A stretch of DNA of 64,000 bases from the NCBI GenBank assembly GCA_910575435.1, contig CAJTGI010000006.1:124001-188000 (forward strand), given 5' to 3'. The stretch is from Clostridiaceae bacterium (lineage in GTDB: Bacteria; Bacillota; Clostridia; Lachnospirales; Lachnospiraceae). The notes beneath the pieces are model-generated. The model was not told the DNA's origin. It was given only the letters and a program-made list of their open reading frames with translations, and did no database searches. The stretch's first letter is position 1; each line of letters opens with the position of its first letter. Made by a program: the position numbers and the translations under genes. Of the stretch, positions 43,695 through 51,747 are shown one piece after another.

Positions 43695-44398
43695 GGGAAA
43701 AAGAATTAGCTTGTGAGATTGTCAGAGATTTACTTCCTCTCTATGTTGACGGAATGGTAAGTGATGTTTCTAAAAAAAGCATTGATAACCATTTAGAGCA
43801 TTGTACAGAATGTAGTGAGATATATCACGATATGGCTTGTCATTTGGAAATGGAGACGCCGCCGACAGAAATTTCAGATGTAAAAAGATTTTTGCATAAA
43901 ACAAAGAAAATGTATCTGTTATATAGCTTAGGCTGTCTTAGCTTTATTGCAATACTGATCTGTCTGATTGTGGATTTGGCAGTAAACAAAGGACTTACAT
44001 GGTCTTTGATTGTCGGAAGTTCCTGCCTGTTTGCAGACGCTTTTATATATACTCTTTCAACCTGTAAAAAGAATAAAGGCTGTATTGCAATGGCAGTAAT
44101 AAGCATTGGGGTGTTTGTCCTGCTTTCCGTCATACAGATTACCCGGTATTATCTGATTGGAACAGGGACATTTTGGCTTTTCCGTTATGGTGTGCCTATC
44201 CTGCTGTTATGGCTTTTTGTCCTCTGGCTTCCAGTGCTTGCAAGAACATTCCTAAAATGGAATATTTGGGACTGCATAGCATTGTTTCTATTCTTGGTAA
44301 TCATAGGAAACTATGCCACAAAACTAATCACGGGAGATTATATGTGGGAAGATGTGCTCCATATGCAGGGATTTATGGGCAATGCCCTAATCAGGTAA
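43685..44398 (+). CDS. Anti-sigma factor-like zf-HC2 membrane protein
   Basis: The 237-residue protein has an N-terminal zinc-finger of the anti-sigma type (CEIVRDLLPLYVDGM, then HLEHCTECSEIY, H-x3-C-x2-C), a linker, and about six membrane segments from residue 78 on. It overlaps the sigma gene, the usual cognate arrangement. The C-terminus (QGFMGNALIR) meets an IS110 scar at 44400 and may be truncated. Confidence 0.75.
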   Translation: MELREKELACEIVRDLLPLYVDGMVSDVSKKSIDNHLEHCTECSEIYHDMACHLEMETPPTEISDVKRFLHKTKKMYLLYSLGCLSFIAILICLIVDLAVNKGLTWSLIVGSSCLFADAFIYTLSTCKKNKGCIAMAVISIGVFVLLSVIQITRYYLIGTGTFWLFRYGVPILLLWLFVLWLPVLARTFLKWNIWDCIALFLFLVIIGNYATKLITGDYMWEDVLHMQGFMGNALIR

Positions 44399-44399
44399 C

Positions 44400-44890
44400 A
44401 GGATAAGCCTCATCTTTATGTGCCAGATAGCGGTCAGGATCATACGACAGATGGCGATGATAGCCTTCTTGTGACCACGACGTGCTTTTACGCGTCGATA
44501 ACGGGTAGTAAATTCAGGATGTTTCTTCGATTTGATTAAAGCATTTGCAATCTGCACCAAAACTGGTTTAAAATTAAGAACCAGCACGGGAAATCCTAGT
44601 GGATTTGATTGCTTTAATCATTGCGGGGACAGCATCCTGCCCATGATACCGTCAACAAAAGGTGCCACATCAAAAGTTTCCCAAGGATGTTGTAAAATCT
44701 GTTCCGTAATGGTAAAATCTGTTCCGTAATGGAACGAGATGATTTACCAAATATTTCAGAAAAGACATCGTCTAACTTTAAGTTAGATACAGTTATATAA
44801 GTCACAAATCCACTTGGCATCATTGCGATTAGTTTTGTTGCCTTTTTGAGGCTTGGTATATTTGGCAAGCCAGCCGCACAACTCTTGCAA
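44400..44890 (-). pseudogene. IS110-family transposase remnant
   Basis: On the minus strand, out-of-frame pieces of one IS110 transposase follow in order: KPQKGNKTNRNDAKWICDL (N-terminal), KLDDVFSEIFGKSSRSITEQ (middle), WAGCCPRND and RRGHKKAIIAICRMILTAIW (C-terminal). Deletions and frame changes make it inactive. With the remnant at 39822 it suggests the cargo was assembled stepwise. Confidence 0.8.
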
Positions 44891-44916
44891 TCCTTTTGGA
44901 AAGGCGGATTATAATA

Positions 44917-45591
44917 ATGAATCGAAAAATATTGGTCATAGATGACGAAGAAATGCTGACAGAATTACTGGACGATTATTTCTCAGGTTTGGGATATATG
45001 GTATCAATTGCATTAAATGGCAAGAAAGCTATGGAGATGTTGCGGGATCAGCCGGATATTATTTTGCTGGATGTCAATATGCCAGAACTGGATGGTTTTG
45101 AATTGTGCAAAAGAATTAGAAAGCATGTGTCCTGTCCTATTCTCTTCTTGTCTGCAAGAATCACGGAGCAGGATAGGATAAACGGCTTGCGCATTGGCGG
45201 GGATGATTATATTACGAAGCCCTTTAGCATGGCGGAGCTGGAGGCCAGGATTGAGGCGCATTTGCGGCGGGATGCAAGGGGGAAAGCGGTCAATCAGATG
45301 GTCGCATCCGATGAATTGATTGTGGATTTTACCCAAAGGACGGTTACTTATAAAAACGAGGAGATTCCTTTTTCTAAAAAGGAGTTTGCGATTATTGAGT
45401 TTTTAATCACCTCTGCGGGGCAGGTGTTTGACCGGGAGCATATTTATGAGGCCGTATGGGGGCTGGAGGCGGCGGGAAGTTCAGATGTGATTAAGGAACA
45501 TATGCGAAAGATCAGGGCAAAGCTCCATCAGGCGACAGGCAAAGAATATATTGAAACGGTATGGGGGATTGGATATAAATGGATAAAATAA
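44917..45591 (+). CDS. OmpR-family response regulator (element cargo)
   Basis: The 224-residue protein has a receiver (ILVIDDEEML, phospho-Asp in IILLDVNMPELDGF, Lys in ITKPFS) and a winged-helix DNA-binding domain (FSKKEFAIIEFL, VIKEHMRKIRAKL, YIETVWGIGYKW). ATG 44917 is behind GGAAAGG. It overlaps the kinase gene by 13 bp and should regulate the lipoprotein/ABC genes that follow. Confidence 0.92.
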   Translation: MNRKILVIDDEEMLTELLDDYFSGLGYMVSIALNGKKAMEMLRDQPDIILLDVNMPELDGFELCKRIRKHVSCPILFLSARITEQDRINGLRIGGDDYITKPFSMAELEARIEAHLRRDARGKAVNQMVASDELIVDFTQRTVTYKNEEIPFSKKEFAIIEFLITSAGQVFDREHIYEAVWGLEAAGSSDVIKEHMRKIRAKLHQATGKEYIETVWGIGYKWIK

Positions 45592-46838
45592 GGGAGTATT
45601 CGCTTAAGAAATCATTCGTTTTGGGAATGGCTGTGACTGTGGCCGGCATTCTCTTCCTTTCTGTTTTTAGCATATATGGAAGTTACCGCTTGCAGAAATG
45701 GATTATGCCGGAGTCCAATGAGGTGTATCTTGAAATGGAGACAAAGAGAGAGAATGGTCAGGTTGAAAGGGACGAATATTTAATGGAGTACGGTAGAGAA
45801 GAGTTTTATTCTCCTCTGTTGTCAGAGGGAGAAGAATTGCCGAAGGTAAATTCGTTCACAATCAGGAGAGGAAATGCGGAGTTTGCGGAATTGACACCAA
45901 AAAGGAAGGCTGCATATCGTTTTTTGAGTGTCACGATGTTTTTGCTTCCAGTAATGTTTTCTGCTGTCGGGGTGGGACTGTGTGGATGGTGGTTCTATCG
46001 AAAGAAATTGGCAGTTCCCTTGGCAGTGCTTTCGGATGCCACAGAGCATATTTGCCAGAAGGATTTGGATTTTACCGTTGATTATAGAAGCGGGGATGAA
46101 TTGGGGCGGCTGTGCGGTTCCTTTGAGAAAATGAGATGTGCTTTATCGGATAATTATAAGGAATTATGGAATATGATTGAGAATCGGAAGCAGCTGCAGA
46201 TGTCTATCGCCCACGATTTGCGCACACCCATTACAATTATTAAAGGATATGTAGAGTTTCTTCTGAAAAATTTGGATGGGGGAATTACAAGGAAAAAGGA
46301 AAAGCGCGTGCTGCATCATCTGTTTTCCGCCGCAATGAGGCTTGAGCGGTATACAGAATCTGTCAGAAATATCAGCCAGGTAGAGGAGACGGATATCAGG
46401 AAGGAAGAATGCCTGCTGAGGGAGGTAGTGGAGGATATGGCAAGTGATTTTACAGTGCTTGCCGACAGGTATGGGAAGTCGCTTGCCTTAGAAAAGGATT
46501 TGCCGGATGGCAGGGGCTTGATTGATCGGCAGTACCTGTGCCGGGTGTTGGAAAATATTATAGTAAATGACCTGCGTTATGCGGAGAATGAGATAAGAAT
46601 GAAGGTAGAGAAGAAGGGCAGTCGGCTTTTGATTATGATTATGGATGATGGAAAAGGATTTTCTGAAGAGTTGCTTAATGGTCGTGGAATGAAACTATTT
46701 TACTCTGAAGCGAAAGGAGAACATTTGGGGATAGGACTTGCTGTCAGTCGGATTTTATGCGAAAAGATGGGGGGAGGAATGAAATTGGAGAATAGTAAAG
46801 AGGGTGGCGCTGCGGTCACGATTTGGATTGAAATCTAG
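45579..46838 (+). CDS. Membrane sensor histidine kinase (element cargo)
   Basis: The 419-residue kinase has two membrane segments (about 12-32 and 115-138) around an extracellular loop of about 80 residues, HAMP (about 140-195), HisKA with MSIAHDLRTPITIIK (His about 211), then HATPase with ENIIVNDLRYAE, MDDGKGF and HLGIGLAVSRIL. The N-box carries D where family members often have N-A. Partner of the 44917 regulator. Confidence 0.92.
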   Translation: MDKIREYSLKKSFVLGMAVTVAGILFLSVFSIYGSYRLQKWIMPESNEVYLEMETKRENGQVERDEYLMEYGREEFYSPLLSEGEELPKVNSFTIRRGNAEFAELTPKRKAAYRFLSVTMFLLPVMFSAVGVGLCGWWFYRKKLAVPLAVLSDATEHICQKDLDFTVDYRSGDELGRLCGSFEKMRCALSDNYKELWNMIENRKQLQMSIAHDLRTPITIIKGYVEFLLKNLDGGITRKKEKRVLHHLFSAAMRLERYTESVRNISQVEETDIRKEECLLREVVEDMASDFTVLADRYGKSLALEKDLPDGRGLIDRQYLCRVLENIIVNDLRYAENEIRMKVEKKGSRLLIMIMDDGKGFSEELLNGRGMKLFYSEAKGEHLGIGLAVSRILCEKMGGGMKLENSKEGGAAVTIWIEI

Positions 46839-46871
46839 TAAAAATTTTTGCAAAGTTCTCATAAATTTTTT

Positions 46872-46910
46872 AAAAATCTTTTTGGCTGAAAAGTCAGGAA
46901 GATTTTTTTC
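46872..46910 (+). terminator. Possible terminator behind the kinase gene
   Basis: AAAAATCTT (46872-46880) pairs with AAGATTTTT (46899-46907) and T residues continue. The 383-bp gap to the next gene also holds TTGTTAC/GTAACAA inverted repeats (46921-46950) and a promoter near 47027. Confidence 0.55.
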
Positions 46911-47026
46911 TTATATGTATTTGTTACAAATTACTAACTAGAAGTAACAAGGTTATTCTTATGGTCTAAATAACTGTTAAAATATCAAATGAATAATTTA
47001 TTAATAAACAATTTATGCAAAAAATA

Positions 47027-47055
47027 TTGAAAAAAATGAATTTTTTGACTAAAAT
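47027..47055 (+). promoter_or_regulatory. Possible promoter of the lipoprotein/ABC operon
   Basis: TTGAAA (47027-47032) and TAAAAT (47050-47055) are separated by 17 bp within very AT-rich DNA, about 165 bp before the lipoprotein ATG. The richness in A and T makes chance hits easy. Confidence 0.4.
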
Positions 47056-47221
47056 TTGACTTTATTTAGTTAAAATGAAATTGTTGAAAGCCTATGCTGT
47101 ACATCAGGATGCACACAGGCGCATGAGGGATTATGCTATTTTGCGTTTGTGGCTGATGCAACTCATGGCAGATTTATCTGTTATGATTATAACATTAAAA
47201 ATGGTGAAAGAGAGGTAGGAA

Positions 47222-48325
47222 ATGATTAGAAGGAAATTCATATCAGTAGGAGTTCTGTTGTTGCTTTTCACGGGAATCTTTTGCGGCTGTAGCAGATATT
47301 CTGTACCAGAATCTGAAAAGAATTCAGAAAAACAGAAGGAATCATCAAAAATGAATGGGAGAGAAGATGGACAGGAGGATGAGAAACAGGATCCCTTTAC
47401 CAAAGCAGAGGAGGATAGCCAAATGGTATATAGCATGAGCCATGGGGCAAAAAAGCCCAACCGAAATAAGAATGGGGAAATAAAGCCTTTTATCTACCGG
47501 GGAGGGGAATTTAGCATGGGATATACCTTTAATGCAGAGGGAAAGGGCAAGACGATCGGTTTTCTCTTGTTTGTCAATGGAAAGCCCCAGCCCTACAGGA
47601 TTGATGACAATGGGGAAGAGAAATACTGTCATATTTTTTCTATAGCAGATAATAAGGATGAGGATTTTGTCATTCATTTTACCCCGAAGGAAGGAAAAAA
47701 GGGAGAAACGTTGCAGGTGATGATTGATGGGATTTATCATGCGGGCTATCTGCCTGATATGAAGGAGACCAGTGGATGGGGATTTTATCACAGTCATATG
47801 CCGATGGAATATCATTTGAAAATGAGGGCAGATGCTTCAGGAGATGCTGCTACAGTTTCAAAAAATATCATAAAAAAATTTAAGGTTCAAGAGCAGAAAG
47901 TGAGTAGGAAGTTCTTAACAGAGGAATTGGTGGAGCAAGGGTATCCAGAAGTCACAACTGAAATGCTGGAACAAGGGGATTACCATGGTATCACATATGA
48001 TGGCCAGCCTGAATTTGATTATCTGAATGTAAAGGGAAAGAAAAAGGTGCATGTTGTTTATAAAGTTTGTGGACGTTCAGGAGTTGCCTATCGCACGACA
48101 TTTTTCATAAACCATCAGCCGGTTTCTGATACGGCAGATGTCAAATTTTCAAAAGGAGGGATGGCTGTCATTGAGGCAGATATTGATATTGAGGCATTGA
48201 AAGAGAATGGTGCCTTTTATGCAATCACTGTTCCTGAATATACGGGGAGATATTCTGGAAGTGATGTAACGCTTGATGTGCTTAAGTCCAATTCCATTTT
48301 ATTGTATCAAAAGGAGGGAAACTAA
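47222..48325 (+). CDS. Lipoprotein of unknown function
   Basis: The 367-residue protein has a lipoprotein signal (GVLLLLFTGIFCGCS, Cys about 23), a charged low-complexity spacer and a beta-rich body (GGEFSMGYTF, TIGFLLFVNGKPQPYRI, VYKVCGRSGVAYRTTFFINH). No family is recognised. It is the first gene of an operon with a second lipoprotein and an ABC exporter; an accessory or immunity role at the cell surface is possible. RBS GAGAGGTAGG before the ATG. Confidence 0.7.
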   Translation: MIRRKFISVGVLLLLFTGIFCGCSRYSVPESEKNSEKQKESSKMNGREDGQEDEKQDPFTKAEEDSQMVYSMSHGAKKPNRNKNGEIKPFIYRGGEFSMGYTFNAEGKGKTIGFLLFVNGKPQPYRIDDNGEEKYCHIFSIADNKDEDFVIHFTPKEGKKGETLQVMIDGIYHAGYLPDMKETSGWGFYHSHMPMEYHLKMRADASGDAATVSKNIIKKFKVQEQKVSRKFLTEELVEQGYPEVTTEMLEQGDYHGITYDGQPEFDYLNVKGKKKVHVVYKVCGRSGVAYRTTFFINHQPVSDTADVKFSKGGMAVIEADIDIEALKENGAFYAITVPEYTGRYSGSDVTLDVLKSNSILLYQKEGN

Positions 48326-48326
48326 G

Positions 48327-49583
48327 ATGGGGAGAAGTAATAGGACTATATGGAAATGTGGAATCCTTTTGCTGTTTTTCACATTGGTATTGTCGGGATG
48401 CCAACAGAAACATGGGGATTCAGAACATTCCAGTACGGTATCAGGGACGCCTGTTTCTACGCAAGGTGCAGAGGAAAAAGAACATAAAGAACAATATACG
48501 CCGATACCGACGCAGGAAGTGAAAGAGGGTAAGGATGGCTTCGGGGAGATTAAGGGCAAGATTTCGGAAGTTTTTTATGGAAATGATGGAAATTTATTAA
48601 TGCAGACGGAGAAAAATATCTGGCTGTACCATGTTGCGGATCGGACGGTAAAGGCGAAGATAAAAGTCCCCGACTTACGGGAATTATCGGTAAGGAGAAT
48701 GGATGGGGGATATGCAATGGTCGGGGAAGTTTCACGTTCGGAAAAGAAGGGGGCGGGAATGTTTGCCGATTCCGGTTCTGCTGATGGAGGTTGGAGGGTA
48801 TTGATTCTGGATGCTTCATTGAATATCATGAAGAAAATAAATGTATCGAATCTTGTGGGAGGCAAGGGCCATGTTTCTGATGCCGCATGCATTGCCGTCT
48901 CCCGTGATGGGGGGAAGATTGCGGCAGCCACGGAGAAGGGAATATTTCTCTGGGATGTACAGAGCAAGAAGAGGCGGAAGGTTCTGGACTTTGCGAAGAG
49001 GCGGGTCATAGAGCATCTGGTGCTGGATGGGGCGAATCAGATTGCATTTACGAAGAATGATAAGAAACTTGCCTTCTTTTCAAGCGTCCTGCCTGAATCT
49101 GCGTCCGATGGGGAGGAAAGCATTTCTGCCTGGGGGACGATTTCTCTTGATGGAGAGGGATTGAACATGTCAGCGGATGCGGACTATCATGTGGAGGAAA
49201 TGCAGGTTTATGATGATTGTCTGGTACTTTCAGAGTCTTTTGAGCATAACAGCGGCAGGCTTCTGAAAGTTGACACGGGTAGCGGCAAGAAGTCTTTTAT
49301 TCCTTTTTCGGACAAAAGAGAGGGGAAGGATGGCGTGTATTCGTCAGCGGACGGAAAGTATTTTGCTACGGCATGCCTTGCTGGTAAGAGTGTGACTGTG
49401 AGGATTTATGACATGGAACAGGGGAGAGTGCTGTTGAAGAAAACGATGAAAAATAAGAAGGAAGAATATTTTTATCGGATTCCACGCATTTATCTGTTGG
49501 ACAAAGAGAAGACTTGCGTGGTTGTGCTGGGGGCAGGTATAGAAGAGGTTGAGACGAAGATGGAGCAGTTTGCATGGAGGTAG
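48327..49583 (+). CDS. Lipoprotein with beta-propeller-like body
   Basis: The 418-residue protein starts at ATG 48327 behind AAGGAGGG, 1 bp after the previous stop. It has a lipobox (FFTLVLSGCQ) and, after a spacer, repeated strands of the type ACIAVSRDGGKIAAATEKGIFLWD and VYSSADGKYFATACL, suggesting WD40/YncE-like blades. It may bind a peptide or wall component. It is followed 3 bp later by the ABC ATPase. Confidence 0.72.
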   Translation: MGRSNRTIWKCGILLLFFTLVLSGCQQKHGDSEHSSTVSGTPVSTQGAEEKEHKEQYTPIPTQEVKEGKDGFGEIKGKISEVFYGNDGNLLMQTEKNIWLYHVADRTVKAKIKVPDLRELSVRRMDGGYAMVGEVSRSEKKGAGMFADSGSADGGWRVLILDASLNIMKKINVSNLVGGKGHVSDAACIAVSRDGGKIAAATEKGIFLWDVQSKKRRKVLDFAKRRVIEHLVLDGANQIAFTKNDKKLAFFSSVLPESASDGEESISAWGTISLDGEGLNMSADADYHVEEMQVYDDCLVLSESFEHNSGRLLKVDTGSGKKSFIPFSDKREGKDGVYSSADGKYFATACLAGKSVTVRIYDMEQGRVLLKKTMKNKKEEYFYRIPRIYLLDKEKTCVVVLGAGIEEVETKMEQFAWR

Positions 49584-49586
49584 CGC

Positions 49587-50459
49587 ATGGAATTGGAATT
49601 TATCGGGCTGACAAAGAGTTATAAAAAGAAGATGGCCCTCGATCATGTATCCGCAGTGCTGGACAGTGGAGTGTATGGGCTTTTGGGGGCCAATGGAGCG
49701 GGCAAGACGACGCTAATCAATATTTTTGTGGGCATTCTGAAAGGCGATAGCGGAAAGATTCTGGTGGACGGGGAGGATGCGGCGAAGCTGGGGAAGGAGT
49801 TTTTGTCAAAAATAGGCTACATGCCCCAATATCCGGTGTTTTACAAGGATTTTACCGTGCTGGATTTCATGCTGTACATGTGCGCCTTGAAGGGGATTTC
49901 AAAGAGAGAAGGCAGGGAGAGGACAATGGAATTGCTGGAGATTGTGAATCTGGCGGATGCGGTGGGGAAGAAGATTGGCGCCCTCTCCGGCGGGATGCGT
50001 CAGAGGGTGGGGATTGCCCAGGCAATGCTTGGCAATCCGGAGATTCTCATTTTGGATGAGCCTACGGCGGGGCTTGATCCTCAGGAGCGCATCCGTTTTC
50101 GCAATCTGATTTCCCGTTTTTCTCAGGATCGGATTGTGCTGCTGGCGACGCATATCGTGTCGGATGTGGAATTTATTGCCAATGAGGTCTTGCTTCTAAA
50201 GGAGGGAAAGCTGATTCGCAAGAATACCCCGGAGGCATTGGAGCATGAAATTGATGGGAAGGTATGGTCATTGCGGCTGCCTGGCAACGAGGAGCTTAGT
50301 GACTATGAGGACTGCTTGATTAGCAATGTCCGGCGGATCGAGGAGGGAATCGATGTGAGGATTTTGTCGGAGGAAGTGCTGGGGAGAGGGGCTGTGAGGG
50401 TGAAGCCGGGTCTTGAGGATGTGTTTTTATATTATTTTGGGAAAGGCGAGGTGGTCTGA
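49587..50459 (+). CDS. ABC-2-type transporter ATP-binding protein
   Basis: The 290-residue ATPase has Walker A LLGANGAGKTT, Q-loop GYMPQYP, signature LSGGMRQRVGIAQA, Walker B ILILDEPTAGLDP and H-loop LATHIV, plus a C-terminal accessory domain of about 80 residues. This is the CcmA/NatA-like class serving ABC-2 permeases, here encoded by the two next genes (one-base overlap with the first). Confidence 0.93.
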   Translation: MELEFIGLTKSYKKKMALDHVSAVLDSGVYGLLGANGAGKTTLINIFVGILKGDSGKILVDGEDAAKLGKEFLSKIGYMPQYPVFYKDFTVLDFMLYMCALKGISKREGRERTMELLEIVNLADAVGKKIGALSGGMRQRVGIAQAMLGNPEILILDEPTAGLDPQERIRFRNLISRFSQDRIVLLATHIVSDVEFIANEVLLLKEGKLIRKNTPEALEHEIDGKVWSLRLPGNEELSDYEDCLISNVRRIEEGIDVRILSEEVLGRGAVRVKPGLEDVFLYYFGKGEVV

Positions 50460-51691
50460 TGTTTCGCTATGAGATGAAGAAACTGTTCTGGAAGAAGTCT
50501 CTTTTGCTGATTCTTCTGCTCTTCACCGTGATTGACGTGGCAAAGGTGCGGCAGGAATACCACAGTACCACCTATCTGACAGACGACAGGGCGGAGGGCA
50601 TGATGTCATGGAAGGAGGCGTTCTGGAAACTATATGGGCAATATGGGGGAAGGCTGACGGAGAAAAAGATGAATGCTTTTTTGAAACAATACCAGCCGCT
50701 GCAGGAGGAGACGGCTGACATGACGGCCAGCAGCATTGCAGATGATCCCCAGTATATGACAGGAAGTGCATGGCAGGATTTCAATCTGATGGAGAAATAT
50801 TATGAGATGCCAATGAAGTATTTCTATCTTTATGGAAAGAATGCAGAAAAGGCTGCAAAGAAGGCGAAAGAGAATATTTCTTTTTATCAGGAGCATGGCA
50901 ATTCCTATGAGGGCAAAAAGAATGCGGTCATTTATCATCTCTATCAGGGAAGGGAAATCCGGGATTTTTCCTATATGGAGATGATTCATTACTATCTGTA
51001 TTATGATTTTTCCAGCGTGCTTATTTTTCTTTTGTGCATTTATGGAATCGTGCGGGTCTTTGCCTGCGAGCGGGAGGCCCAGATGGAGGAACTGACGGTG
51101 GTGAGCGTCAATGGGGGGAGGAGGCTGGTGCGCCATAAGATCCTGGCGGTGGCGTTGTATACGGTGTTGATATCTTTGTGGTTTGGGTTGGTGGATTTTT
51201 TCTCTTTCGCATGGTTTTACCAATCGCTGGAGGGCATGGGGATGCCGATTTATGCCGTGGAGAATTTCGCCTGTGCCTCAGTGGGATGCAGCATATGGCA
51301 GTATGTGATGCTGTCCTTTGCGGCAAGGACATTGGGCTTTTTGGTGTTCGGCATGTTTTTCCTTCTGCTGTCGGAATGTTGCAAAAATGCTTTGATGCCA
51401 TTTGTGCTGAGCGTGATGGCCAGCATTGCTAGTATTTTCATTGGGGATTATTTTGCCAATTCCAGCCATATTTTGTGCAAGGTTTTGAATCCATATTTTC
51501 TTGTGACAAACCGCATGCTCTTTGGGAGGACAGAGTTTGTGGATGTGTTTGGCGCACCGGTGCTGAGTTATGAGATGGCTTTGGCAGTGGGGATTTTTCT
51601 TTGCCTGTCGCTTGTTTTTGCGGTGGCGCTTCTGTCCAGAAAAAATGTGATGGTAACAGTTAAGCGTTGCGTAAATTGCGAGGATTTTTGA
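50459..51691 (+). CDS. ABC-2-type permease
   Basis: The 410-residue protein has a first membrane helix (KSLLLILLLFTVIDVA), an extracellular domain of about 150 residues, then five membrane segments (SVLIFLLCIYGIVRVFACE; ILAVALYTVLISLWFG; FAARTLGFLVFGMFFLLL; LMPFVLSVMASIASIFIG; MALAVGIFLCLSLVFAVALL). It pairs with the ATPase upstream. A short hairpin (TTTTTGAC/GTCAAAAA, 51685-51709) follows its stop, possibly limiting read-through. Confidence 0.85.
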   Translation: MFRYEMKKLFWKKSLLLILLLFTVIDVAKVRQEYHSTTYLTDDRAEGMMSWKEAFWKLYGQYGGRLTEKKMNAFLKQYQPLQEETADMTASSIADDPQYMTGSAWQDFNLMEKYYEMPMKYFYLYGKNAEKAAKKAKENISFYQEHGNSYEGKKNAVIYHLYQGREIRDFSYMEMIHYYLYYDFSSVLIFLLCIYGIVRVFACEREAQMEELTVVSVNGGRRLVRHKILAVALYTVLISLWFGLVDFFSFAWFYQSLEGMGMPIYAVENFACASVGCSIWQYVMLSFAARTLGFLVFGMFFLLLSECCKNALMPFVLSVMASIASIFIGDYFANSSHILCKVLNPYFLVTNRMLFGRTEFVDVFGAPVLSYEMALAVGIFLCLSLVFAVALLSRKNVMVTVKRCVNCEDF

Positions 51692-51747
51692 CATGTTTTT
51701 TGTCAAAAAAATGAGTTTTATGATGTTATTTGGAAGGAGGGAGCGTC